Position numbers and translations under genes: made by a program
Source of the DNA: Bacteroidota bacterium
GTDB lineage: Bacteria; Bacteroidota; Bacteroidia; 2-12-FULL-35-15
Reading direction: 5' to 3'
DNA: 64,000 nt
Assembly: GCA_947504725.1 (NCBI GenBank)
Contig: CANNHN010000003.1
Location: 276,945 to 340,944 of the forward strand
Notes under the pieces: model-generated
Seen by the model: the letters and a program-made list of their open reading frames with translations, nothing else
The model's database searches: none
Told to the model about the DNA's origin: nothing
Shown: in pieces, positions 1 through 8,672 of the stretch
How positions within the stretch are numbered: the stretch's first letter is position 1
Layout: each line of letters begins with the position of its first letter

Positions 1-243
1 GGCTTATTTCCTCAAGAACTTTTTAGTTTGCATTCATTGTTTACTTTAAAAGGATTTATAGTAATGGTTGTTGGCGGATTTTTTGTTGGTTTTGGAACTC
101 GCTATGCAGGTGGTTGTACTTCTGGCCATTCAATTATGGGGATGAGCAATTTGCAATTGCCTTCATTGATTGCAACTATTTGTTTTTTTGTTGGTGGTTT
201 GGTAATGACATGGTTCATACTTCCATTTATTCTTTCATTGTAG
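1..243 (+). CDS. YeeE/YedE family membrane protein, C-terminal part (gene starts before the window)
   Basis: The reading frame is open to base 1, so the ORF-track start (a TTG at 28) is an artefact of truncation. The visible ~80 residues hold two hydrophobic segments and the motif GGCTSGHSIMG, the cysteine-containing signature of YeeE/YedE (TsuA-like) permeases, which are linked to thiosulfate or other sulfur-compound uptake. The next gene is the DUF6691 half, and in many Bacteroidota the two halves are separate adjacent genes. The SoxB-like gene that follows supports a sulfur-compound role. Family assignment is firm; the substrate is inferred. Confidence 0.8.
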   Translation, partial: GLFPQELFSLHSLFTLKGFIVMVVGGFFVGFGTRYAGGCTSGHSIMGMSNLQLPSLIATICFFVGGLVMTWFILPFILSL

Positions 244-272
244 TAATTGTTTTATAATTTAAAAAAAATAAA

Positions 273-683
273 ATGTCAAAAACAAAATATTTAATACTCG
301 GTTTTTTATTTGGAATTATACTCATTAAAGCGGAAGTTGTTTCTTGGTTTAGGATTCAAGAGATGTTTCATTTTCAATCGTTTCACATGTATGGAGTAAT
401 TGGTTCTGCAGTAGTTGTTGGTATAATCTCAATTTTAATAATTAAAAAGTTTAATATAAAAACAATTGACGGTGAACCCATACAAATTGAATCGAAGTCA
501 TTTAGTAAAGGCAATATTATTGGCGGCTTAATTTTTGGTTTTGGTTGGGCATTGACAGGCGCTTGTCCGGGTCCTTTGTATGCATTAGTAGGAAGCGGAG
601 CGCTTATTGTCCTTGTTGTATTGTTTAGCGCAGTAGTGGGAACACTAACGTATGGCGCATTAAAAGATAAGTTACCACATTAA
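273..683 (+). CDS. DUF6691 / YeeE-YedE family membrane protein (second half of the sulfur transporter pair)
   Basis: A 136-residue integral membrane protein with about four hydrophobic helices. Its motif GWALTGACPGPLYALVG contains the conserved cysteine of this family. It begins 29 bases after the preceding YeeE half and is almost certainly co-transcribed with it. The paired arrangement (short YeeE protein plus DUF6691 protein) is typical of Bacteroidota and Proteobacteria, where it is associated with sulfur-compound import or sulfide/polysulfide handling. The substrate cannot be read from the sequence. Confidence 0.8.
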   Translation: MSKTKYLILGFLFGIILIKAEVVSWFRIQEMFHFQSFHMYGVIGSAVVVGIISILIIKKFNIKTIDGEPIQIESKSFSKGNIIGGLIFGFGWALTGACPGPLYALVGSGALIVLVVLFSAVVGTLTYGALKDKLPH

Positions 684-713
684 TTAAGTTCATTTACTCT
701 AATTGTAAAATAA

Positions 714-2462
714 ATGTCATCAAACAAACATATTAAATCATGCTCCTGCACAAATTGTCAACCCATCTTAAATGATACTGGTTTGTCGCGAAAAGGTTTT
801 TTAAAAACGTTAGGTGCTGCAACATTGGGTCTTGGTCTTTCACCCATTGCATCTTTTGCTTTGCAAGAGCAAGGGAAAACGGAGGAAATTTTAAAGAGTA
901 GTGTTGTAAAAAGTGGCAAAGCTCAACGAATTACTTTGTTACATACAACCGATATACATGGACAAATTAATGTTCATGATGAATTCTTTTGGGAAAATGA
1001 GAACGTAGTTTTTAAAAAGCGTGGAGGTTTTGCACATTTAAAAACAATGATCAATGAATTGCGGAAACAGAATCCAAATACTTTATTATTAGATGGTGGC
1101 GATTGTTTTCAAGGTAGCGGAATTGTTTCCCTCACTGAGGGACAAGCGATGATTCCATTGATGAATAATTTAAATTATGATTTGGTGTTGCCAGGAAATT
1201 GGGAAGTTATTTATGGTAAGAAGATGCTATTAAAAGATCTGGGTGGATACAACGCACGAAAAATTTGTGCTAATATGTTTGACGATGATTCTGTTTCAGA
1301 TTTGTTATTTCCACCGTATAGTATTTTTTATATTGGTGGAATTAAAATTGGTTTTGTAGGATACAATGATCCCTTAACACCCATCCGACAAACACCTGCT
1401 TATAGTAAAGGAATTAAGTTTTGTGACCCAGAAAAAAATTTAGCAAAATATGTGAAAATTTTAAAAGAGCAAGAGCAATGTAAAATGGTTTTTGTTATGT
1501 CTCACATGGGGTTAGCTCAACAATTAAATCTTGCTTCACAATCGTATGCAGAAGGCGTAGATTATATTTTAGGAGCAGATACGCATGAAAGAATACGCGA
1601 GCCATTGATAGGTAAATATTCTAAAGTTACAGAGCCAGGAGCTTTTGCATCCTTTATTGGAAAGTTGGATATTGTAATTGAAGATGGAAAAATAAAAGAT
1701 GAATCCTATGAATTGTTGGATGTGGATCCAGAGAAATATGCTGCTGATGAGGAAATGATGGCAATGGTAGAACAAACGTATTTGCCATATAATAAAGAAT
1801 TAAAGCGAGTTATTGGTAAAACGAAAACTCCTCTTTACAGATCCTATATCATTGAAACACCTATGGATAATTTAATTACTGATTCGGTTATGTGGAAGAT
1901 GAAAACGGACATTGCTGTTTCTAATGGTTTTAGATTTTGTCCTCCATTGATTCCTGATAGCAAAACAGGTATTGCAGAAATTACAAAAGATTATTTATGG
2001 AGTATGTTGCCTGTAAATTCTGAAGTAAAGACTGCCGAAGTTACCGGAGAACAAATATGGAATTGGTTGGAATCTGAACTTGAAAATGCTTTTGCTAAAG
2101 ATGCAACAAAACGCTTTGGAGGTTGGTTTGTTCGTTTTAATGGGATGAAGGTAATTTTTACGATTGGTAACAACAAAGGAAGTCGTGTACAGAAGGTTTT
2201 AGTAAAAGGTAAACCAATCGATTTAGCTAAAACATATACTATGGTCGCTTGTCTTCGTGAAGGTGATCCCGATGACATGTTGTGTAGAATGAAAAACACT
2301 CATAATCCTACTCCTAAAGGTATCTTCTTGCATGATGTGTTAGAAGAATATCTTGCAAAGTATTCTCCAGTTGCCCCAAAATTAGAAGGACGTGCAATTG
2401 CTACAGATGCAGCTCCTACGCTTTTGACTCAAGTAGAAGGCGTTAATTATAAATTTAGATAG
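714..2462 (+). CDS. SoxB-like metallophosphatase / 5'-nucleotidase family protein
   Basis: 582 residues. The N-terminus has a CSCTNC cluster followed by a Tat-like signal (SRKGFLK plus a hydrophobic stretch; RK rather than RR). A calcineurin-like metallophosphatase domain spans about 70-330, with DIHGQI (~80), GGDCFQGS, SHMG and GADTHE, followed by a 5'-nucleotidase C-terminal domain (~370-540). The usual 5'-nucleotidase GNHE metal motif is replaced by GNWE (~161), which resembles the substitution in SoxB thiosulfohydrolases (GHWE). With the YeeE/DUF6691 pair 30 bases upstream, a SoxB-like role on sulfur substrates is plausible, but no soxYZ, soxAX or soxCD is visible. The alternative is an exported 5'-nucleotidase or UDP-sugar hydrolase. 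Confidence 0.7.
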   Translation: MSSNKHIKSCSCTNCQPILNDTGLSRKGFLKTLGAATLGLGLSPIASFALQEQGKTEEILKSSVVKSGKAQRITLLHTTDIHGQINVHDEFFWENENVVFKKRGGFAHLKTMINELRKQNPNTLLLDGGDCFQGSGIVSLTEGQAMIPLMNNLNYDLVLPGNWEVIYGKKMLLKDLGGYNARKICANMFDDDSVSDLLFPPYSIFYIGGIKIGFVGYNDPLTPIRQTPAYSKGIKFCDPEKNLAKYVKILKEQEQCKMVFVMSHMGLAQQLNLASQSYAEGVDYILGADTHERIREPLIGKYSKVTEPGAFASFIGKLDIVIEDGKIKDESYELLDVDPEKYAADEEMMAMVEQTYLPYNKELKRVIGKTKTPLYRSYIIETPMDNLITDSVMWKMKTDIAVSNGFRFCPPLIPDSKTGIAEITKDYLWSMLPVNSEVKTAEVTGEQIWNWLESELENAFAKDATKRFGGWFVRFNGMKVIFTIGNNKGSRVQKVLVKGKPIDLAKTYTMVACLREGDPDDMLCRMKNTHNPTPKGIFLHDVLEEYLAKYSPVAPKLEGRAIATDAAPTLLTQVEGVNYKFR

Positions 2463-2470
2463 TTAATATT

Positions 2471-4108
2471 ATGAAAAAAATATCCTTAATATTTTTAGTT
2501 TTTGTTTCTGTATTTTGTTTTGGACAAGAGAATGTTGTCAAAAAAAATTTACCTATCATTCCTCTTCCTAAAGAAATAAAAATTTCTGATGGTGTTTTTG
2601 TGCTAACCTCGCAAACAAAAATTGTTGTTATGGCGGATGGTTTTCAGCCTGAGATTGATTATTTAAATAAATATTTCAAAACTAATTATGATTTTGAATT
2701 GTCTATTGTGAAAATCTTACCCACTGATGGAAACTATATCATTATTACTCGCCCTGATTTTGAAGCTGGTTGGAAAGAAAATTATGATTTGACAATAAAT
2801 GAAAATCAAATTTATTTTTTAGCTGAGGGAAATGCAGGACTTTTTTACGCCATACAAACATTAGTGCAAATTCTACCATTAGAAAAAACTCCTGAAATAA
2901 AAATTCCTTGTGTGCAGATAAAAGATAGTCCTCGCTATCAATGGCGTGGTATGCATTTGGATTGTAGTCGACATTTTTTTACAAAAGAAGAAGTTAAAAA
3001 GTACATTGACTATTTGGCAATGTATAAGTTCAATGTTTTTCATTGGCATTTGGTGGATGATCAAGGTTGGAGAATTGAAATTAAAAAATACCCAATGCTG
3101 ACGACTATTGGTGGAAAAAGAAAAGAAACCATCATTGGAAAACCTACCTGGGAAAAAGATGGAACACCATCTAAAAATGATAAATACGATGGAAAAGAAT
3201 ACGGAGAATTTTATACTCAAGAAGATGTGAAAGAAATTGTTGCCTATGCAGAAAGCAAACACATTACTGTGTTGCCGGAAATAGAAATGCCAGGTCATTC
3301 ATTGGCCGCGCTTGCAGCATATCCTGAGTTTTCGTGTACAGGTGGACCATTTGAAACATATACAAAGTGGGGTGTTTCAGATGATGTTTATTGTGCTGGT
3401 AAAGATGAAACGTTTTCCTTTTTGGAAGATATTTTATCTGAAGTAATGCCTTTATTTCCTGGAAAATATATTCATATTGGCGGTGACGAATGTTTGAAAG
3501 AGAGATGGAAAGCTTGTCCGAAATGTCAAAAAAGAATCACTGATGAGAAATTAAAAAATGAAGAAGGGTTACAAAGTTATTTTATTACCCGTATTGAAAA
3601 ATATGTCAACAAAAATGGAAAACAAATTATTGGTTGGGACGAAATTTTAGAAGGTGGATTAGCGCCTAATGCTGCATTGATGAGTTGGAGAGGAATTAAA
3701 GGCGGAATAGATGCTGCAAAACAAAAACATTATGTGGTAATGAGTCCTGGTAAACCTTGTTACTTTGACCATTATCAATCTAAGGATAAAGCAAAAGAAC
3801 CATTAGCAATTGGAGGATTTAATCCATTGGATTCGGTATACGCTTATAATCCAACTCCAAAAGCATTAACCGAAGAGGAAGCGAAATTTATTATGGGTGC
3901 ACAAGCAAATGTTTGGACAGAGTATATTACTTCTTTTAAACAAGTCGAATACATGTCGATGCCGAGAATGGCCGCTTTGTCGGAGGTTTTATGGACTCCA
4001 ATTGACAAAAAAAATTATAAAGATTTTATTATTCGTTTAAAATTGCATACACCTGTATTAGATAAAATGGGAGTGAATTATGCTAAACACTTTAAGAGTT
4101 TGAAGTAA
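2471..4108 (+). CDS. Beta-N-acetylhexosaminidase, GH20
   Basis: 545 residues with an N-terminal signal peptide (MKKISLIFLVFVSVFCFGQ), so exported. A GH20b-like domain (~25-150) precedes the catalytic barrel, which starts around RYQWRGMHLDCSRHFF and carries FHWHLVDDQGWR and the catalytic Asp-Glu pair in IGGDE (~339-340). The enzyme removes terminal beta-GlcNAc or GalNAc by substrate-assisted catalysis. It starts 8 bases after the SoxB-like gene. It is followed, after a repeat-containing gap, by glycosylasparaginase, beta-mannosidase and alpha-mannosidase, which suggests a role in N-glycan core breakdown, although GH20 alone could also serve chitin or peptidoglycan sugars. Confidence 0.92.
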   Translation: MKKISLIFLVFVSVFCFGQENVVKKNLPIIPLPKEIKISDGVFVLTSQTKIVVMADGFQPEIDYLNKYFKTNYDFELSIVKILPTDGNYIIITRPDFEAGWKENYDLTINENQIYFLAEGNAGLFYAIQTLVQILPLEKTPEIKIPCVQIKDSPRYQWRGMHLDCSRHFFTKEEVKKYIDYLAMYKFNVFHWHLVDDQGWRIEIKKYPMLTTIGGKRKETIIGKPTWEKDGTPSKNDKYDGKEYGEFYTQEDVKEIVAYAESKHITVLPEIEMPGHSLAALAAYPEFSCTGGPFETYTKWGVSDDVYCAGKDETFSFLEDILSEVMPLFPGKYIHIGGDECLKERWKACPKCQKRITDEKLKNEEGLQSYFITRIEKYVNKNGKQIIGWDEILEGGLAPNAALMSWRGIKGGIDAAKQKHYVVMSPGKPCYFDHYQSKDKAKEPLAIGGFNPLDSVYAYNPTPKALTEEEAKFIMGAQANVWTEYITSFKQVEYMSMPRMAALSEVLWTPIDKKNYKDFIIRLKLHTPVLDKMGVNYAKHFKSLK

Positions 4109-4124
4109 AAAGAGAGTTGGAGAC

Positions 4125-4227
4125 CCCGAATCGAGTTCGGGATTTATGCCTCTAAGGTTTTATAAATATAAAACCAAGAGTCATAAAAAAGCGAATCCCG
4201 ATAGGACTACTAAACCTACCGGGATTC
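4125..4227. repeat. Two palindromic repeats in the GH20-asparaginase gap
   Basis: Two hairpins lie in the 241-base gap. CCCGAA/TTCGGG (4125-4141) has a five-base loop. The larger one pairs GAATCCCGATAGG (4193-4205) with CCTACCGGGATTC (4215-4227) across a nine-base loop with one mismatch. Neither is followed by a T-run, so they look like dispersed palindromes rather than classical terminators. The GAATCCCG core reappears in the 34905-34976 palindrome. The rest of the gap holds no gene that I can see. Confidence 0.55.
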
Positions 4228-4349
4228 TGGATAAACACTTACAATATGTAAGAAAAACTACTGAGACAAATGTATAATAGTTTGTAACCGATACTAAATC
4301 AACATTCATTTATTCTTAGAAATCGAACGACTAAAAACCTTGTAACTAT

Positions 4350-5345
4350 ATGACTACCAGACGTAATTTTATCAAAACAAGTGCTTTTGCTTCGGCTGCA
4401 CTTTTAGTTAAGAACGTAACAGCAAATGAGGAATCAATTCATACAGATTCAAAAGTTGTTATTGTAAAGCCGATTGTTTTGTCAACTTGGAATTTTGGAT
4501 TAAAAGCCAATGAAGCAGCTTGGGCGGTATTGAGTAAAAATGGAAGAGCATTGGATGCTGTCGAAGCTGGTGTTAAAGTTCCAGAAGGAGACCCAACAGA
4601 AAGAAGTGTAGGTTATGGCGGTCGCCCGGATAGAGATGGAAGAGTTACTTTGGATGCTTGTATTATGGATGAACAAGCCAACATCGGCTCCGTAGCATGT
4701 TTGGAGCATATCAAACATCCAATATCCGTTGCAAGAGCTGTGATGGAAAAAACACCTCATGTGATGTTGGTAGGTGATGGCGCTTTGCAATTTGCTCTAT
4801 CGCAAGGATTCAAAAAAGAAAATTTATTGGTGGAAGATTCCGAAAAAGAATGGAAAGAATGGTTGAAGAAAAGTGATTATAAACCAATTGTAAACATTGA
4901 AAATCACGATACTATTGGCATGATTGCATTGGATGCAGATGGCAATTTATCTGGTGCATGCACAACAAGTGGAATGGCTTTTAAAATGCACGGAAGAGTA
5001 GGAGACTCTCCAATAATTGGAGCAGGATTATATGTGGATAATGAAATTGGTGCCGCAACTGCAACAGGTCATGGTGAAGAAGTGATTCGTATTGCTGGTT
5101 GTCATTTAGTTGTGGAATTAATGCGTCAAGGGAAATCTCCAGAAGATGCTTGTAAAGAAGCAGTAAGCAGAGTTGTAAAATTGACAGCGAATAGAAAGAA
5201 AAATTTGAAAGACATACAAGTTGGTTTTATTGCTTTGAATAAAAAAGGAGAATACGGTTCGTATTGTGTGCAAAGCGGATTTAATTATGCAGTGTATGAT
5301 GCAAAAGGAAACAATTTGATAAATGCAGACTCGCACATGAAATGA
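4350..5345 (+). CDS. Glycosylasparaginase (N4-(beta-N-acetylglucosaminyl)-L-asparaginase), Ntn hydrolase
   Basis: 331 residues. The start MTTRRNFIKTSAFASAALL looks like a Tat signal. The rest is a complete Ntn-type asparaginase-2 fold. The autoproteolysis and catalytic site is in NHDTIGM, with Thr near residue 188 becoming the N-terminal nucleophile of the beta chain. GAATATGHGEE is the substrate-binding region. The family includes the flavobacterial glycosylasparaginase that splits GlcNAc from Asn. Its position between GH20 and two mannosidases supports action on the GlcNAc-Asn left after glycan trimming. The stop codon overlaps the first base pairs of a palindromic repeat. Confidence 0.9.
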   Translation: MTTRRNFIKTSAFASAALLVKNVTANEESIHTDSKVVIVKPIVLSTWNFGLKANEAAWAVLSKNGRALDAVEAGVKVPEGDPTERSVGYGGRPDRDGRVTLDACIMDEQANIGSVACLEHIKHPISVARAVMEKTPHVMLVGDGALQFALSQGFKKENLLVEDSEKEWKEWLKKSDYKPIVNIENHDTIGMIALDADGNLSGACTTSGMAFKMHGRVGDSPIIGAGLYVDNEIGAATATGHGEEVIRIAGCHLVVELMRQGKSPEDACKEAVSRVVKLTANRKKNLKDIQVGFIALNKKGEYGSYCVQSGFNYAVYDAKGNNLINADSHMK

Positions 5346-5404
5346 TTTCTCGGCTTAGCTCGAAATGACAAAAGCATTGTCATTTCGACCAGTGTGGAGA
5401 AATC
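5344..5404. repeat. Palindromic repeat (GATTTCTC...CGAAATGAC / GTCATTTCG...GAGAAATC)
   Basis: A 61-bp interrupted inverted repeat between the glycosylasparaginase stop and cutC. The outer arms are GATTTCTC and GAGAAATC, and the inner arms are CGAAATGAC and GTCATTTCG. It is related to the 28742-28815 element, so it is a dispersed family. The left edge overlaps the stop codon of the upstream gene. Confidence 0.8.
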
Positions 5405-5429
5405 TTTTGTAATCGCCAGAGGAATATAA

Positions 5430-6101
5430 ATGAATAACAGAAAACTCGAAATAGCCTGTTTTAATCTAGAATCTGCTCTCATTGCCCAACAAGGCGGAGC
5501 TGACAGAATAGAACTTTGTGATGACTTTTCTTGCGGAGGAATTACTCCCAATTATGGAACGTTTGAAACAGCAAGAAAATTAATTCATATTGATTTGTTT
5601 GTGATGATTCGCCCTCGCGGAGGAAATTTTATTTATTCAAATGATGAGTTTGAGCAAATGAAAATGGATATTCTGCATTTTAAGAAAATGAATGCAAATG
5701 GATTTGTATTTGGAGTTTTAAATGAAGATGGAAGCATAAATGTAAATCAAAATATAGAATTAGTTGAATTAGCAAAACCAATGCCTTGTAGCTTTCATAG
5801 AGCATTTGATGTTTCAAAAGATTTAGAAAAAAATTTAGAAGATGTGATCGAATGTGGTTTTAAAACAATACTTACATCCGGCTTCACAAAATCTGCGATA
5901 GAAGGAATGGAGCAATTAATTGAATTAGTAAAACGGTCGAAGGGTAGAGTTTTGATTATGCCAGGAGGAGGAGTTCGTTCATCAAATCTTGAATTATTAA
6001 AATCAAAAGTGCCCACATCTTATTATCATTCTTCCGCCATTGTCAAAGATGATATTGCTGATCTGGAAGAAGTGAAATTGTTGAAAGAAAAATTATCGTG
6101 A
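5430..6101 (+). CDS. cutC: CutC family protein
   Basis: 223 residues forming a TIM-barrel CutC protein. The diagnostic segments are the GGADRIELC motif near the N-terminus, MIRPRGG, the CSFHRAFD motif and MPGGGVRSSN. The family was named for copper homeostasis in E. coli, but its biochemical activity remains uncertain and it often sits in sugar-degradation neighbourhoods, as here. The downstream beta-mannosidase starts with a GTG that overlaps the cutC stop by four bases (GTGA), so the two are translationally coupled. No signal peptide, so cytoplasmic. Confidence 0.9.
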   Translation: MNNRKLEIACFNLESALIAQQGGADRIELCDDFSCGGITPNYGTFETARKLIHIDLFVMIRPRGGNFIYSNDEFEQMKMDILHFKKMNANGFVFGVLNEDGSINVNQNIELVELAKPMPCSFHRAFDVSKDLEKNLEDVIECGFKTILTSGFTKSAIEGMEQLIELVKRSKGRVLIMPGGGVRSSNLELLKSKVPTSYYHSSAIVKDDIADLEEVKLLKEKLS

Positions 6102-8671
6102 ATCGTTTCCTGAAATATATTTTATTGCTTTTGTTTCCTTTTGCGATTCAAGCACAAGTCTTTGAAAAGAGTCTGACTGTAAGCCCTTGGAAATTCAGAA
6201 AGAAGAACGATGAAAAGTGGCTCAAAGCCACAGTTCCTGGTACTGTTCACACCGACTTACTCGCAAACAATAAAATCCCCGATCCATATTACGGCAACAA
6301 TGAAAAACAATTGCTGTGGATAGAGAATGAAGATTGGGAATACAAAACGGTTTTTTCTATTTCTTCTAAAGAATTAGCTCAATCTCATATCGAATTGCAA
6401 TTTGATGGTTTGGATACGTACGCAAAAGTATTTGTGAATGATAGTTTAGTTCTTATGGCAGATAATATGTTCCGGAGCTGGAAGGTAGATGTGAAAAAAT
6501 ATGTCCGCAAAGGGAAAAACAAACTGAATATTGTTTTTGAATCGTCAGTAAGAAGAGGAAAAGAGGAAGCAAAAAAATTGTCTTATACTTTACCAGGAGA
6601 TGAAAAAGTCTTTACTCGTAAAGCCCAATATCAATATGGTTGGGACTGGGGTCCACGTTTTGTCACTTGCGGAATTTGGAAAGATGTAAAATTGGTTTGT
6701 TGGAGCGATGCCAGAATATTGAATGTAAAATCACTTCAAAATTCATTAAGTGATTCGTTGGCTCAGTTAGAATTTGTATGTGAAATTGAAAGTGAAATGA
6801 ATGCGAATGTGTATTTGGATATTGAAAATTCAGCTGAAGATAATGCGAGACAAACGACCACTAAGATTTCTATTAGAAAAGGAATTCATTCTTACAACGT
6901 CTCGTGTACAATTAAAGATCCGCAATTGTGGTGGTGTAATGGTCTTGGCTTTCCAACGATGTATCATTTTAAAATCAAACTTTCTTATGATTCAAGATTT
7001 TTAGATGCAAAAGATTTGCATATCGGTCTCCGCACCATTGAGTTGATTCAAGATAAAGATAGCATTGGTAAAAGTTTTTATTTCAAACTGAATGGTGTTC
7101 CTGTTTTTATGAAAGGAGCCAATTATATTCCTCCCGATAATTTTTTACCTCGTGTGAAAAAGGTTCACTATGAAACAATTATTAAAAATGCTTTAGACGC
7201 AAATATGAATATGTTGCGTGTTTGGGGTGGTGGCGTTTATGCGGATGATGCTTTTTATGAAACATGTGATAAAAATGGAATTTTGGTTTGGCAGGATTTT
7301 ATGTTTGCCTGTTCCATGTATCCAGGTGACGATCATTTTGTAAATAATGTTGCAGAAGAAGTAATTGATCAGACAAAACGTTTACGAAATCATCCTTGCA
7401 TTGCATTGTGGTGCGGAAACAATGAAGTAGATGAAGGGTGGCAGAATTGGGGTTGGCAAAAACAATACAAATATTCTGTGGAAGACTCTACGACCATAGC
7501 GCAAAATAATTTTGTAATGTTCGATCATTTCATTAAAGATTTAGTAAATATCCATGATGGAAGCAGAGCCTATTGGCCATCATCTCCAAGTATTGGTTGG
7601 GGACATAAAGAAAGTTTAAAAGAAGGTGATTCACATTATTGGGGCGTTTGGTGGGGAATGGAACCTTTTGAAATGTATGAAAAAAAAGTAGGACGTTTTG
7701 TAAGTGAGTATGGATTTCAAGGAATGCCAAGTTTGAATACATTTGAAAAAATGGGTGTAAATTATAATTATAGTAAGAATGAAAATTTAATTTTAAATCA
7801 GAATTGGCTGACTGCATTAGACACTTTAATTATTAATGCCCACCAAAAACATCCAACAGGTTATAAAACAATAAATACTTATATGGAACGAGATTATAAG
7901 ATTCCTAATAAGTTCGAAGATTATATTTATGTCTCACAGCTCCTTCAGGCAAAAGGAATGAAAATAGCTATTGAAGCGCATCGTAGAGCAAAACCATATT
8001 GTATGGGAACCTTGTATTGGCAGATGAACGATTGCTGGCCAGTGACTTCCTGGAGTTCTGTTGATTATAATAACAATAGGAAAGCTTCGCATTATCAAAT
8101 AAAACGTTCGTATGAAAATGTCATTATTTCAGTAGAAGAGAAAACCGACTCATGCAACATATTTGTCGTGTCGGATTTAAAGTATGAAGCAAATTATGAC
8201 CATTTGATCATAGAGTTATTTGATTTTACCGGTAAGCGATTGTGGTCAACTACTCAACTCGTTAAAATAGAAGCAAATTCTTCTAAAACGTATTTTTCTT
8301 TTGATAAGTCTATATTAAAACAATATGACTCAAAAACGATTTTCTTGAAATGTGCTCTTGGACAGCTAGATGGTCATGTTTCTGATATTGTTAGTTTGCA
8401 TTATTTTGTACAGCCCAAAAATTTAAAATTATTGAAACCAGATATTCAGTTTTTAGAATCAAAAAGCTCGAATTATCAATACTTTTCTTTAAAATCAGAT
8501 GTTTTAATGAAAGATGTATTTCTGTTAATTGACGGAGAATCCATAAATTTGAGTGATAATTATTTTGATTTGCTACCAAATGAAACGAAGACAATCTACT
8601 TACCAGCAAATATAAATATTAAGGAACTCGATAAAAAAATAAACATCAAATCATTAATTGATGCACGTTAA
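6098..8671 (+). CDS. Beta-mannosidase, GH2
   Basis: 857 residues with an N-terminal signal peptide ending near IQAQ. The GH2 layout is visible: sugar-binding domain (~25-200), immunoglobulin-like domain, then a barrel with the acid/base Glu in WCGNNEVDEGW (~442) and the nucleophile Glu in SEYGFQGMPS (~536). Length and motifs (QYQYGWDWGPRF, ANYIPPDNFLPR) match bacterial beta-mannosidases that cut the Man-beta-1,4-GlcNAc bond of the N-glycan core or mannan oligomers. The GTG start overlaps cutC by four bases, and the stop lies one base before the GH92 start, so the genes form one operon. Confidence 0.93.
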   Translation: MNRFLKYILLLLFPFAIQAQVFEKSLTVSPWKFRKKNDEKWLKATVPGTVHTDLLANNKIPDPYYGNNEKQLLWIENEDWEYKTVFSISSKELAQSHIELQFDGLDTYAKVFVNDSLVLMADNMFRSWKVDVKKYVRKGKNKLNIVFESSVRRGKEEAKKLSYTLPGDEKVFTRKAQYQYGWDWGPRFVTCGIWKDVKLVCWSDARILNVKSLQNSLSDSLAQLEFVCEIESEMNANVYLDIENSAEDNARQTTTKISIRKGIHSYNVSCTIKDPQLWWCNGLGFPTMYHFKIKLSYDSRFLDAKDLHIGLRTIELIQDKDSIGKSFYFKLNGVPVFMKGANYIPPDNFLPRVKKVHYETIIKNALDANMNMLRVWGGGVYADDAFYETCDKNGILVWQDFMFACSMYPGDDHFVNNVAEEVIDQTKRLRNHPCIALWCGNNEVDEGWQNWGWQKQYKYSVEDSTTIAQNNFVMFDHFIKDLVNIHDGSRAYWPSSPSIGWGHKESLKEGDSHYWGVWWGMEPFEMYEKKVGRFVSEYGFQGMPSLNTFEKMGVNYNYSKNENLILNQNWLTALDTLIINAHQKHPTGYKTINTYMERDYKIPNKFEDYIYVSQLLQAKGMKIAIEAHRRAKPYCMGTLYWQMNDCWPVTSWSSVDYNNNRKASHYQIKRSYENVIISVEEKTDSCNIFVVSDLKYEANYDHLIIELFDFTGKRLWSTTQLVKIEANSSKTYFSFDKSILKQYDSKTIFLKCALGQLDGHVSDIVSLHYFVQPKNLKLLKPDIQFLESKSSNYQYFSLKSDVLMKDVFLLIDGESINLSDNYFDLLPNETKTIYLPANINIKELDKKINIKSLIDAR

Positions 8672-8672
8672 C

